Shown here: in pieces, positions 40,943-50,278 of the stretch
Numbering within the stretch: position 1 is the stretch's first letter
Layout of the letters: each line of letters starts with the position of its first letter
NCBI RefSeq assembly: GCF_040545335.1
Contig: NZ_JBEPLU010000001.1
Span: 186,001 to 250,000, forward strand
Length of the DNA: 64,000 nt
Direction: 5' to 3'
Origin: Phenylobacterium koreense
Lineage (GTDB): Bacteria; Pseudomonadota; Alphaproteobacteria; Caulobacterales; Caulobacteraceae
Program-made: the position numbers and the translations under genes
The notes under the pieces: model-generated
What the model saw: only the letters and a program-made list of their open reading frames with translations
Databases searched by the model: none
What the model was told of the DNA's origin: nothing

Positions 40943-42520
40943 TCAGAAGCCCGAGGCGATCGCGTCCGGAGCGCTCTTTTCCTTGCGGGCGAAGAGGTTG
41001 TTGAGCGCGTTGACATAGGCCTTGGCCGAGGCGGTCAGGGTGTCGGTGTCGGCGGCCTGACCAGTGGCGATGCGGCCGTCTTCTTCCAGACGCACCGAGA
41101 CCTGGGCCTGGGCGTCGGTGCCCTCGGTCACCGCATGGACCTGGAACAGGCGCAGGATGGCGGTGTGGGGCACGACCTCGTGGATGGCGTTGAACACTGC
41201 GTCCACCGGACCATCGCCCGTCGCCTTGGCCGACCGCTCCTCGCCGTCGACCGTGACGGTCAGGTCGGCCTCCTGCGGGCCGTCGGTGCCGGCGATCACG
41301 CGCAGGTGCTTGACCTGGATGCGATCGGCGCTCGAGGCCAGGGCGTCGTCGACCAGGGCGATGAGGTCATCGTCGAAGACGTGCTTCTTCTTGTCGGCCA
41401 GGTCCTTGAAGCGCTGGAAGGCCTCGTTCAGGGCGTTCTGGCCCAGGTCGTAGCCCAGCTCCTTCAGCTTCTCGCGGAAGGCGTGGCGGCCGGAGTGCTT
41501 GCCCATGACCAGGTTGGTCGAGCCCTGGCCCACGTCGTCGGGGCGCATGATCTCGTAGGTCTCGGCGTTCTTCAGCATCCCGTCCTGGTGGATGCCGCTC
41601 TCGTGGGCGAAGGCGTTCTTGCCGACGATCGCCTTGTTGAACTGCACCGGGAAGCCGGTGATGGCCGAGACATAGCGGCTGGCGCGGGTGATGTGGGTGG
41701 CGTCGACGCCGGTGTGGAAGGGCAGCCGGTCGCCGCGCACGCGCAGGGCCATGACCACTTCTTCCAGGGCCGCGTTGCCGGCCCGCTCGCCGATGCCGTT
41801 GACCGCCACCTCGACCTGGCGCGCCCCGCCCTGCACGCCCGACAGGCTGTTGGCGACCGCCAGGCCCAGGTCGTTATGGCAATGGGTCGAGAAGATCACC
41901 TTGTCGGCGCCCGGTACGTTCTCGATCAGGTCGCGGAAGATGTCCGCATATTCGGAAGGATAGGTGTAGCCGACGGTGTCGGGGATGTTGATCGTGGTGG
42001 CGCCGGCGCGGATCGCGGCCTCAACGCAGCGGCGCAGGAAATCGCGCTCGGTGCGGGTGGCGTCCTCGGCCGACCACTCGACATCGTCGCACAGGTTACG
42101 GGCGTGGCTGACCGAGCGGGTCACCATGTCCAGCACCTTTTCCGGCTCCATCTGCAGCTTCCACTTCATGTGGACCGGGCTGGTCGAGATGAAGGTGTGG
42201 ATGCGGCCACGCTTGGCCGGGCGGATGGCTTCGGCGCAGCGCTCGATGTCGGCGGGGGCGGCGCGGGCCAGACCGCAGATGGTGCTCTCGGTGACGATCT
42301 CGGCGATGGCGCGGACGGCTTCGAAGTCGCCGTTCGAGGCGATCGGGAAGCCGGCCTCGATGACATCGACCCGCATGTCCTCGAGGATCTTGGCCAGCTC
42401 CAGCTTCTCGTCCAGCGACATGGAGGCGCCGGGGGACTGCTCCCCGTCGCGCATGGTGGTGTCGAAGACGATTACGCGATCACGGGAATCGCGGGCGGCG
42501 GCGGCGGAAACGGTGGTCAT
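40943..42520 (-). CDS. leuA: 2-isopropylmalate synthase
   Basis: A 525-residue enzyme that condenses acetyl-CoA with 2-oxoisovalerate, the first step of leucine synthesis. It has the FDTTMRDGEQSPGASM metal and substrate motif near residues 19-34, THCHNDLGLAVAN, a GNAALEEVV segment and SGIHQDGMLK. The C-terminal LeuA dimer domain (about 400-505), the leucine allosteric site, is present, so feedback inhibition is expected. Transcription is probably controlled by the leader peptide and alternative hairpins 84-152 bases upstream. leuB and leuCD are not in the window. Confidence 0.97.
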   Translation of the reverse strand: MTTVSAAAARDSRDRVIVFDTTMRDGEQSPGASMSLDEKLELAKILEDMRVDVIEAGFPIASNGDFEAVRAIAEIVTESTICGLARAAPADIERCAEAIRPAKRGRIHTFISTSPVHMKWKLQMEPEKVLDMVTRSVSHARNLCDDVEWSAEDATRTERDFLRRCVEAAIRAGATTINIPDTVGYTYPSEYADIFRDLIENVPGADKVIFSTHCHNDLGLAVANSLSGVQGGARQVEVAVNGIGERAGNAALEEVVMALRVRGDRLPFHTGVDATHITRASRYVSAITGFPVQFNKAIVGKNAFAHESGIHQDGMLKNAETYEIMRPDDVGQGSTNLVMGKHSGRHAFREKLKELGYDLGQNALNEAFQRFKDLADKKKHVFDDDLIALVDDALASSADRIQVKHLRVIAGTDGPQEADLTVTVDGEERSAKATGDGPVDAVFNAIHEVVPHTAILRLFQVHAVTEGTDAQAQVSVRLEEDGRIATGQAADTDTLTASAKAYVNALNNLFARKEKSAPDAIASGF

Positions 42521-42571
42521 TGGGGGCTCTCTTCGCGGGGGCGTTGTTGGGCGTCTCGGGTTGCGGAATGT

Positions 42572-42634
42572 CCCCTGGGCGCCCGGCCGCGAAGGTGCGC
42601 AGCCTAAAGGGTAGCCCAGGGGCGGCTAAGCCCC
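42572..42634 (-). promoter_or_regulatory. leu attenuator alternative hairpins
   Basis: Within the leuA leader two mutually exclusive pairings are visible. GGGGC (42619-42623) pairs with GCCCC (42630-42634) inside the leucine-codon stretch. CCCCTGGGC (42572-42580) pairs perfectly with GCCCAGGGG (42614-42622). Both use bases 42619-42622, so a ribosome stalled at the Leu codons would change which forms. This is the logic of attenuation. I see no strong U tract, so the output might be on translation or a Rho-dependent step. Confidence 0.6.
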
Positions 42635-42672
42635 AGGTCAAGAAGAAGCAGGCTGTTCGGCTGCGTACGCAT
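42604..42672 (-). CDS. leuL: leuA leader peptide
   Basis: A 22-codon reading frame upstream of leuA, on the same strand, ATG at 42672 and TAG at 42604-42606. Seven of the 22 codons are Leu (8-11, 13, 15, 22), with a run of four (CTG CTT CTT CTT). Such runs are the signature of a leucine attenuator leader peptide. The ribosome stalls when charged tRNA-Leu is scarce, changing the fold of the following leader RNA. It is shorter than usual gene callers accept. The product is not expected to have its own function. Confidence 0.85.
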   Translation of the reverse strand: MRTQPNSLLLLDLGLSRPWATL

Positions 42673-42767
42673 GGTGCGCTGTGTACCCAAACGACGCCCG
42701 AGCCGCAAGACTCTTGCGCAAAAACCGACTTATCGACGCCGGGGCGCAAGAAGTTGCCGCGAAAGAC

Positions 42768-43493
42768 TCAGTCCTTGCGTGGGCCGCTGATGGCGTCCTC
42801 GCGGGATTTCAGCCACTTGCGGGCGAACCAGCCGATGGCGATCCACACTACGACGATGGCTCCGAGGCCAAGCAGATGCTCGCCGCCCTCGCCTCTCAGG
42901 ACCCGGACGATGGAATTGCCGGCGAAGGCGGTGAGGATGATCTTCGGAACGATTCCGATGGCGGTGCCGAAGGCGAAGTCGCGCATCCGCATGGGCGTGA
43001 CACCGGCCGCCATGTTCACGACGATGAACGGCGCCGAAGGCACAAGCCGCACGATCAGGCTGGCCAGGAAGCCGTTTCGGCCCACCAGGTCCATGAACCG
43101 CTGCATGCTCTCGCCGGAGAGGGTCCTGAGCGCGCGCGCGCCGGCCGCCCGTCCCAGGTAGAAGCCCACCAGGGACGAGACCATGGTGCCGATCCAGCTA
43201 TAGGCGAATCCGGCCCAGGCTCCGAAGGCCACCACCGCCGCGGCGATCAGCACGAACTGCGGCACGCCGACGAAGGCTAGGACGGCGAAGGAGAGCACCG
43301 CGACCGGCAGCGCCCACGGCCCATCGGCGGCCAAGCCCAGCCAGCGCTCCACCGTCGCTTCGCCGTCGAAGCCGAGCACCTGGGCGCCGAACAGGAAGAC
43401 GACGCCGACGCCGCCGAACAGGACGAAGGACACGAGGAGGGTTCGCCAGGCCTTGGCGTCCATCTCGTAGAGGAAGCGCAGAAAACGACCCAT
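42768..43493 (-). CDS. TVP38/TMEM64 (SNARE-associated, DedA-like) membrane protein
   Basis: A 241-residue membrane protein of the TVP38/TMEM64 family. After a leading helix (about 18-40) come the core PQFVLIAAAVVAFGAWAGF and SWIGTMVSSLVGFYLGR elements. The F-L-A-S-L-I-V-R-L-V-P-S-A-P-F block is the family signature near residue 150. It is thought to work in lipid or membrane trafficking, possibly as a scramblase-like protein. The ATG at 43493 is chosen; a TTG at 43529 gives a 12-residue extension. Divergent from dmeR. Confidence 0.85.
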   Translation of the reverse strand: MGRFLRFLYEMDAKAWRTLLVSFVLFGGVGVVFLFGAQVLGFDGEATVERWLGLAADGPWALPVAVLSFAVLAFVGVPQFVLIAAAVVAFGAWAGFAYSWIGTMVSSLVGFYLGRAAGARALRTLSGESMQRFMDLVGRNGFLASLIVRLVPSAPFIVVNMAAGVTPMRMRDFAFGTAIGIVPKIILTAFAGNSIVRVLRGEGGEHLLGLGAIVVVWIAIGWFARKWLKSREDAISGPRKD

Positions 43494-43559
43494 CGCCCAT
43501 CCCGTCGCCTGTTCGCGGGCCGTGGTCAAGGCGCGTGGCGGCTTGCGTAGCCGCTGGCT

Positions 43560-43581
43560 ATACCATAGGGGGGTATGGTAT
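43560..43581. promoter_or_regulatory. DmeR-type operator overlapping the dmeR start codon
   Basis: ATACCATA (43560-43567), a G6 tract (43568-43573) and TATGGTAT (43574-43581) make a perfect 8-bp-arm dyad around six guanines. RcnR/CsoR/DmeR-family operators are of this kind: a G/C tract flanked by short inverted AT-rich arms. The right arm includes the first bases of the dmeR ATG at 43580. Binding would block transcription or initiation of the dmeR-dmeF operon. Confidence 0.85.
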
Positions 43582-43855
43582 GGGACATCTCACCGCCGAC
43601 CCCGAAGCCCTGCTCAAGCGCGTGCGGCGCATCGCCGGCCAGGTGGCCGCGATCGAACGCTCCATCGAAAGCCGTGCGGAGTGTGGGGCGATCCTGCATC
43701 TCGTGGCCGCCGCGCGCGGCGCGATGAGCGGGCTGCTGGACGAGATCGTCGAGGCGCACATTCACGAGCACCTGGCAAAGCCAGGCCTGTCCGACGACGA
43801 CCGCGCCAAGGCCGCCCAGGAAGTGATCCAAGCTTTCCGCCGCTACTCGAAATAG
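43580..43855 (+). CDS. dmeR: RcnR/DmeR-type nickel/cobalt-sensing repressor
   Basis: A 91-residue all-helical metal-sensing repressor of the CsoR/RcnR family. With the ATG at 43580 the residues His3, Cys35, His60 and His64 fall exactly at the numbering of the RcnR Ni/Co ligand set, strongly supporting both the start and a nickel/cobalt function rather than copper (CsoR, C-H-C) or formaldehyde (FrmR). Without metal it should repress; with Ni or Co it releases. It is followed after 10 bases by the efflux gene dmeF. Its own operator overlaps the start codon. Confidence 0.9.
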   Translation: MGHLTADPEALLKRVRRIAGQVAAIERSIESRAECGAILHLVAAARGAMSGLLDEIVEAHIHEHLAKPGLSDDDRAKAAQEVIQAFRRYSK

Positions 43856-43865
43856 GCCGCTCCTC

Positions 43866-44867
43866 ATGACGACATCCGCAGACATCGAGGCGTTCGCGCA
43901 CGATCACGTCTTCCTCGGTGCGAACCACGACAGCAACGCCCGCAGAACCTTGTGGGTGGTCTGCCTGACCGCCCTGATGATGGTGGTCGAGATCGCGGCC
44001 GGATACTGGTCCGGCTCCATGGCCCTGCTGGCCGACGGCTTCCACATGGCGACCCATGCAGGGGCGCTGGGCGTGGCGGCCATAGCCTACATCTATGCGC
44101 GGAGGCACGCCGGCAATCGCCGCTTCAGCTTCGGCACGGGCAAGGTCGGTGACCTCGCCGGCTTCGCCTCGGCCTTGGTGCTGGCGATGATCGCCCTGGG
44201 GATCGGGGTGGAGTCGGTTCGCCGCCTGTTCGAGCCGGCCAACGTCGCCTTTGGCGAGGCGACCATCGTCGCGGTCGTGGGTCTGGTCGTTAACCTCGTC
44301 AGCGCCGCCCTGCTCGGGGCCGGCCACCACCACCACGGACATGGACACCATGGCCACAGCCATGCTCACGGTCACGAGCACCGTCACGGCCATGCTCATG
44401 ACCACGATCACGACCATCACGCGCACCCGCATCATGACCATGCCGACGACGGCCATCATGGCAGGGACAACAACCTGCGCTCGGCCTACATGCACGTGAT
44501 GGCCGACGCCCTCACCTCACTGCTGGCCATCGTCGCCCTGCTGGCCGGCTGGTTCCTGGGCTGGACCTGGCTCGACCCGGCCATGGGGATTGTCGGCGCC
44601 CTGGTCATCGCGCGCTGGTCGTGGGGCCTGCTGCGCGACACCGCCCAGATCCTGCTGGACACCACCGACGCCCATGTCGCCGAGGAAGTGCGCGAACTGG
44701 TGGAGACGCCCGGCGACGCCCGCATCACCGACCTGCATGTCTGGAGGGTGGGCCCCGAGGCGCACGCGGCCATCGTCAGCGTCCGGAGCCAGACGAGCGT
44801 GGAGGCCATTCGCCGGCGCCTGGCCCCTGTCCACGAACTGCGCCACCTGACGGTGGAAGTCCGCTAG
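43866..44867 (+). CDS. dmeF: cation diffusion facilitator, Co/Ni efflux (DmeF)
   Basis: A 333-residue CDF antiporter exporting divalent cations, probably Co and Ni, from the cytoplasm. Six membrane helices carry the metal sites: LADGFHMATHAGAL in TM2 (D and H, DmeF-like) and a YMHVMADALTS in TM5. Between TM4 and TM5, residues 154-198 form a loop with 25 histidines in 45 residues, alternating with Gly, Ala and Asp, a cytoplasmic metal-binding buffer. The C-terminal domain (about 265-333) has the ferredoxin-like CDF fold. Second gene of the dmeR-dmeF operon. Confidence 0.92.
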   Translation: MTTSADIEAFAHDHVFLGANHDSNARRTLWVVCLTALMMVVEIAAGYWSGSMALLADGFHMATHAGALGVAAIAYIYARRHAGNRRFSFGTGKVGDLAGFASALVLAMIALGIGVESVRRLFEPANVAFGEATIVAVVGLVVNLVSAALLGAGHHHHGHGHHGHSHAHGHEHRHGHAHDHDHDHHAHPHHDHADDGHHGRDNNLRSAYMHVMADALTSLLAIVALLAGWFLGWTWLDPAMGIVGALVIARWSWGLLRDTAQILLDTTDAHVAEEVRELVETPGDARITDLHVWRVGPEAHAAIVSVRSQTSVEAIRRRLAPVHELRHLTVEVR

Positions 44868-45304
44868 GGCGGGCAGCGGATCAAGGCGACCGGGCTACCC
44901 CAGGGGCCGCCGGCCACGGTCATGGTCTCGGCCGGCCCGACGCCGGAGAAGACCAGGGTGAAGCTCTTCAGCTCCGGCGGGGCCTGGGCGGTGCATTCGG
45001 CGTCGATGGCGTAGCCCTCGGTGGTGGGGGTGACCTTCTTGAAGGCGCAGGAGACCTCGCCCGCGGTCCCGACGCTGTCGCGCCTGAAGTCCCAGCCGCC
45101 GGCCTGGCAGCCCGCCAGGGAGACGGCCCAGTGGCCGACATAATCGGGCCGCGTAGCGGTCGGCGGAGCGACGGCCGGAGCAGGCGCCGGGACTGGAGCC
45201 GGAACCGGAGCGGGCGTGGCCGAGGCGGTTCGCGTTTCCTGGCCGCATCCGGCCAGGAACGTGGCGCCCAGGACGAGCGCTATGAAGCCGGAATGGTCGA
45301 GCAT
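44864..45304 (-). CDS. putative lipoprotein with AprI/Inh-like domain
   Basis: A 146-residue protein with a lipoprotein signal (hydrophobic residues 8-20, lipobox LAGC, Cys at about 20), a Pro/Ala/Val repeat linker (about 30-50) and a C-terminal domain. That domain, beginning G-H-W-A-V-S-L-A-G-C with two or three further Cys, resembles the protease-inhibitor (AprI/Inh) lipocalin-like fold. That comparison is uncertain. Probably anchored in the outer membrane. Its stop overlaps that of dmeF on the other strand. Confidence 0.6.
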   Translation of the reverse strand: MLDHSGFIALVLGATFLAGCGQETRTASATPAPVPAPVPAPAPAVAPPTATRPDYVGHWAVSLAGCQAGGWDFRRDSVGTAGEVSCAFKKVTPTTEGYAIDAECTAQAPPELKSFTLVFSGVGPAETMTVAGGPWGSPVALIRCPP

Positions 45305-45397
45305 CTCTGTCCTCGCCTGTGGTTCTGAGGAAACGAGTAGTCCGCAAACGCCGTTCCGCCGCTGAGGCGGGATTGCCTTTCCCCGCCCTTGGGCTAA

Positions 45398-46644
<1,247 letters not shown>

Positions 46645-46645
<1 letters not shown>

Positions 46646-47181
46646 TGGACGCCGCGGCGCGTAGACAACTCGCTGCGGACATAGACGCGGCCGCGCGACT
46701 GACCGGGGACTTCGTGCTCCGGTCGGGCGCGCGGGCCAACGAGTATTTCGACAAGTATCGGTTCGAGGCCGACCCTCGGCTGCTCAAGCGGGTGGCCCAG
46801 GCCATGCTGCCGCTCGTGCCGCCGGAAACCGAGGTCCTGGCCGGCGTTGAACTGGGCGGCGTACCGATCGCCACGGCGATGTCGCTGCTGTCGGGCTGGC
46901 CTACCGCCTTCGTTCGCAAGCAGCCGAAGGCCTACGGCACCTGTCTCGCCGTGGAGGGCGGCGACCTGAGCGGCAAGCGTGTCGTGATCGTCGAGGACGT
47001 CATCTCCACCGGCGGCGCGGTGCGCGACGCCAAGGCCCGTCTGGATGACGCCGGCGCGATCACCATCGCAGTCATCTGCGCCGTCTGGCGCGGCGGAGGC
47101 CCTGCGCAGATCGAGGGCCTCGATCTGCCAGTGCTTCCGGCGCTGACGCTCGACGACCTGAAGGCGGCGAGCACGCGCTGA
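46645..47181 (+). CDS. pyrE: orotate phosphoribosyltransferase
   Basis: A 178-residue phosphoribosyltransferase that makes orotidine 5'-phosphate in pyrimidine synthesis. The PRPP motif VVIVEDVISTGGAV lies near residues 112-125, and GVELGGVPIATAMS and YFDKYRFEADP are further family marks. It is at the short end for PyrE (usually 190-215). The start ATG at 46645 overlaps the aspC stop (TGATG), so translation is coupled. Aspartate supplied by AspC is itself a pyrimidine precursor, which may explain the pairing. Confidence 0.92.
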
Positions 47182-47246
47182 GACCGCCTGCGGCGGCCCC
47201 TTCCGTCTCGCCGTCGGCAAGCCCCCCCTCCCCCGAGGGGAGAATC
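47180..47246. repeat. intergenic palindromic repeat, family B copy 2
   Basis: Starts GAGACCGCCTG at the pyrE stop codon and ends GAGAATC. It matches the element at 9956-10018 in order and hairpins, with a few differences. It lies between convergent pyrE and the DUF2171 gene and might double as a terminator. Confidence 0.6.
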
Positions 47247-47254
47247 CGCAGCGC

Positions 47255-47485
47255 CTAGTGCTTTTCGCGCCAGGCGGCCTTGGCCGCTTCCTTGGTGATG
47301 TTCAGGCGGACCTTGTCGTCGATGACGTCATCGATCCACGAGACCGGAATCAGGTGGTGCTTGAGCCCGGCGCCGAGGTCCAGCTTGGCGAGCTCGATCT
47401 CTTCACCGACGATGTGGTCGACGCGGCCGACATGGCCTCCGTCCGAGCCCACCACTTCCATATGTTCGCGAATGCCGGGATGCAT
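47255..47485 (-). CDS. DUF2171 family protein
   Basis: A 76-residue protein with a single beta-rich DUF2171 domain: IREHMEVVGSDGGHVGRVDHI at the start and HHLIPVSWIDDV in the middle are the family marks. It resembles half of a PRC-barrel. No signal or membrane segment. Function unknown in the family; often beside stress genes in alphaproteobacteria. Convergent with pyrE. Confidence 0.85.
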   Translation of the reverse strand: MHPGIREHMEVVGSDGGHVGRVDHIVGEEIELAKLDLGAGLKHHLIPVSWIDDVIDDKVRLNITKEAAKAAWREKH

Positions 47486-47552
47486 GGTCTTGCGTCTCCA
47501 TCCTGCGTTTCGGGGTGCATGGAGAACGGCTCGGCGGAGGGGCGGTTGCAGG

Positions 47553-49253
47553 TCAGGCCGCCGATCCCAGGTCCATCATCTCGTCGTCGGCGCCGATCGG
47601 CGGCAGGGTGAAGGCGATGGTGCAGACCACGCCGGTCGGCGGGAAGTCGAGGTCCACGACGCCGTCGAGCTGGTGAGCTAGGCCGCCGACGATCACCCGG
47701 GAGCCGAAGCCCTGGCGCTCGGGCTTTACGACCGGCGGGCCGCCGATCTCGCGCCAGACGATGCGAAGCGGACGCGGTCCGGCGCCCGGGCCTACCGTCC
47801 AGGTGACATGCACGCGGCCATACTCGTTGGACAGCGCCCCGTACTTCGCTGCGTTGGTGGCCAGTTCGTGGAAGGCCATGCCCAGGGCGACGGCGGTGTT
47901 CGGCGCCAGCCAGACATGCTCGCCGGCGATAGCCAACCGTTCGCCGTTGGCCCCGCCATAGGGGGCCAGTTCCTGGCCCACCAGTTCGGCGAGGCTCGCA
48001 CCGCTCCAGTTGTCGCGGGTGAGCAGGTCGTGCGCATGGGAAAGGGCGATCAGCCGCGCCTCGAAGGTCGCGCGCACGCTGGCGACGTCCTCTCCATGGC
48101 GGAGGCTTTGGGCTGCGATCGACTGCACCGTGGCCAGGGTGTTCTTCACGCGATGGTTCAACTCGTCGAGCAGCAGCCTCTGGCGCGCCTCGGCGGCGAT
48201 CCGGGCGGCGACCTCGCGCTCGGCGGCCAGGCGCGCGCTTACCTGACGCCAGGTGGCCACGCTGATCATCACGGTGGCCAGCAACCCGGTTCCCAGAAAG
48301 ACGAGACTAAGCCAGCGATCCGAGGTGCGGTCGTGGTCGGCCCTGGCCCGGTAGATAATGGTCCAGTCCCGCCCCCCGACCCTGAGCAGGCGCATGGCCG
48401 CCATGCCTCCGGTGAGCGGCGCGGCGCCTGGCGATTGGCGCAGCAGGCTCGCCTCGCTGGGCTTCCCGTCATATACGGCGTAGTCCAGGCCGACCGCCCT
48501 GGCCGAGGGCAGGACGTTGGACAGCAGGTCCCCGGCTCGGAAAGGCGCATAGACGAAGCCTTCGAGGCGTTCGCGGCGCTGCTCGATCGTCGGGGGCGTG
48601 ACGCCCCCGCGATAGACCGGCTCATAGATCAGGAAACCTGCCTGCGGATTTTGGGCCTCGGCGTCCTGGGCGAGCAGGACCTTGCCCGAGAGCGCCGGCA
48701 TGCCGGTGTCGCGGGCGCGGTTCATGGCTTCGCGGCGCACGGGATGACCGTGCATGTTGAATCCCAGAACCCGGCGGTTCGCCTCGTCCAGAGGGTGCAG
48801 GTAGATGATCGCGTGGAGTTCGCCGTCCGGCTCCCGCGGAGGCAGGCTGGGTACGCCCTCGGCCGCAAGCTCCGCAGCCCTGTGCGCCTCCTCGCCGGGC
48901 CGGATTCGCGCCGAGAACCCGATCCCGCGAATCCCTGGATATCGGCGGGCGATCTCGATCCGGTCGGCGAAGGCGCGGAATTCGTCGGCGCTGACCGCAT
49001 CGCTGGCCGCGAACAGGCCCGCGCCGGCCCGCAAGACCGCGATGTAGGTTTCCAGCCTGTTGCCGACGGCGTCGTTGGCCTGGTCGACCACGGCGTCGAA
49101 CCGCAGGCGTTCACGCTGTTCCCGGCCGTTTTCCAGGATCACCGCGCCAGCGAGCGTCACCACGAGCCCTGCCGCCGCGACAATGCCGGGCAAGGCCAGC
49201 GTCGGCCAGTTGCGCACCTTCGCGCGAGCTTTCTCGAAGAAGCTGGTGGCCAA
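47553..49253 (-). CDS. CHASE-domain HWE-family sensor histidine kinase
   Basis: A 566-residue membrane sensor kinase. TM1 at about 20-40 and TM2 at about 315-335 bracket a periplasmic CHASE domain (FAASDAVSADEFRAFADRIEIARRYPGIRGIGFSARI is its core pattern). After TM2 comes a short coiled linker and the HWE/HisKA_2 box LNHRVKNTLATVQS with the phospho-acceptor His, then the ATPase domain. The last about 200 residues closely parallel those of the PAS kinase at 35460-36863, including the LNHRVKNTLATVQ box. No response regulator is adjacent. CHASE domains sense small extracellular ligands; this one is unknown. Confidence 0.9.
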   Translation of the reverse strand: MATSFFEKARAKVRNWPTLALPGIVAAAGLVVTLAGAVILENGREQRERLRFDAVVDQANDAVGNRLETYIAVLRAGAGLFAASDAVSADEFRAFADRIEIARRYPGIRGIGFSARIRPGEEAHRAAELAAEGVPSLPPREPDGELHAIIYLHPLDEANRRVLGFNMHGHPVRREAMNRARDTGMPALSGKVLLAQDAEAQNPQAGFLIYEPVYRGGVTPPTIEQRRERLEGFVYAPFRAGDLLSNVLPSARAVGLDYAVYDGKPSEASLLRQSPGAAPLTGGMAAMRLLRVGGRDWTIIYRARADHDRTSDRWLSLVFLGTGLLATVMISVATWRQVSARLAAEREVAARIAAEARQRLLLDELNHRVKNTLATVQSIAAQSLRHGEDVASVRATFEARLIALSHAHDLLTRDNWSGASLAELVGQELAPYGGANGERLAIAGEHVWLAPNTAVALGMAFHELATNAAKYGALSNEYGRVHVTWTVGPGAGPRPLRIVWREIGGPPVVKPERQGFGSRVIVGGLAHQLDGVVDLDFPPTGVVCTIAFTLPPIGADDEMMDLGSAA

Positions 49254-49378
49254 GGCGCTTCCGATCCTGTTCGAGGATCAACGCCTTAGCTCCGAACAGG
49301 CCGGCTGGGAAGGCGCGGTTGATCGTGCGCGCGCTTCCTCTAGGCTCACCCTGGGGGGAGCGGATCAGAGAGGTCGAT

Positions 49379-49981
49379 ATGCTGATCTTCTATCATGCGC
49401 CGCAATCCCGCTCGGGGACCACGTTATGGTTACTGGAGGAGCTGGGGGTCCCCTACCAGATCGAGCTGGTGGACATCCGGCGCGAGGGCGGGGCGCCGGA
49501 AAGCTACCGGGCCATCCAGCCCCACAAGAAGGCGCCGGCCATCGTGCATGAAGGCGTGGTGATCACCGAACGCGCCGCCATCGCGACCTATCTGGCCGAC
49601 GCCTTTCCAGAGGCCGGCCTCGCGCCGCCCATCGGCGATCCGCGGCGCGGACCCTACCTGAGCTGGCTGGTTTATGTGGACTCCGTGCTCGACCCTTGCC
49701 TGTCGGCGAAGGCGTTCGGCTGGCAATACGATGCGCTGACCGTCTCGTTCGGTCGTTTCGAAGACGCCGTGGCGCATGTGGAGGCGACGCTGAGCGCCCA
49801 CGACTACGCGGTCGGCGACGCCTTCACCGCGGCCGATGTCAGCCTGGCCACCGCCCTGCATTGGGCGGCGCACGTGGCGAAACTGCTGCCGGAGACGCCG
49901 GCGGTCCGAGGCTATCTCGACCGGATTCAGAAGCGCCCGGGCTTCCAGCGCTTCATGGCCAAGGCGATGGAGGGCGCATGA
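49379..49981 (+). CDS. glutathione S-transferase family protein
   Basis: A 200-residue cytosolic GST fold. The thioredoxin-like N domain starts MLIFYHAPQSRSGTTLW with Ser12 in the place where many bacterial GSTs activate glutathione; KKAPAIVHEGVVITERAAI is the glutathione-binding cis-Pro and following motif. The helical C domain carries FTAADVSLATAL. The ATG at 49379 gives the usual N terminus; an in-frame ATG at 49319 adds 20 unrelated residues. The stop overlaps the DUF4169 gene (ATGA). Confidence 0.9.
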   Translation: MLIFYHAPQSRSGTTLWLLEELGVPYQIELVDIRREGGAPESYRAIQPHKKAPAIVHEGVVITERAAIATYLADAFPEAGLAPPIGDPRRGPYLSWLVYVDSVLDPCLSAKAFGWQYDALTVSFGRFEDAVAHVEATLSAHDYAVGDAFTAADVSLATALHWAAHVAKLLPETPAVRGYLDRIQKRPGFQRFMAKAMEGA

Positions 49982-50172
49982 GCAACAACGTCGTGAACCT
50001 GAACAAGGTCCGCAAGGCCCGCGAACAGGCGCTGGCCAAGGAGCAGGCGCGCGAGAACCGCGCCAAGTTCGGCCGCACCAAATCCGAGAAGACCCGCACT
50101 GAGGCCGAGAAGGAAAAGGCCGACCGCACCCTGGACGGCGCCAGGCGGGAACCGGAAGACGACGCGAGCTGA
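49978..50172 (+). CDS. DUF4169 family protein
   Basis: A 64-residue, highly charged protein, VNLNKVRKAREQALAKEQARENRAKFG at the start being the DUF4169 signature, with a helical Lys/Arg/Glu-rich continuation. No known function; typical of alphaproteobacteria. Translationally coupled to the GST gene through ATGA. Confidence 0.88.
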   Translation: MSNNVVNLNKVRKAREQALAKEQARENRAKFGRTKSEKTRTEAEKEKADRTLDGARREPEDDAS

Positions 50173-50278
50173 AGGAGGCATGGGCGCGGGTGGGGAAGGC
50201 TCGACACTCCCCCACCCGCCCGGCGCAACTAGCCTGCGCCATTCGCGCGCCCGTCCCCACGGCAGGCGCGCAAAGTCG

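Noticed and set aside
42480..42749. 89-codon minus-strand frame over the leu leader.
   Set aside because: It overlaps leuA and reads the leader in a different frame with no conserved content; the 22-codon Leu-rich frame explains the region better.
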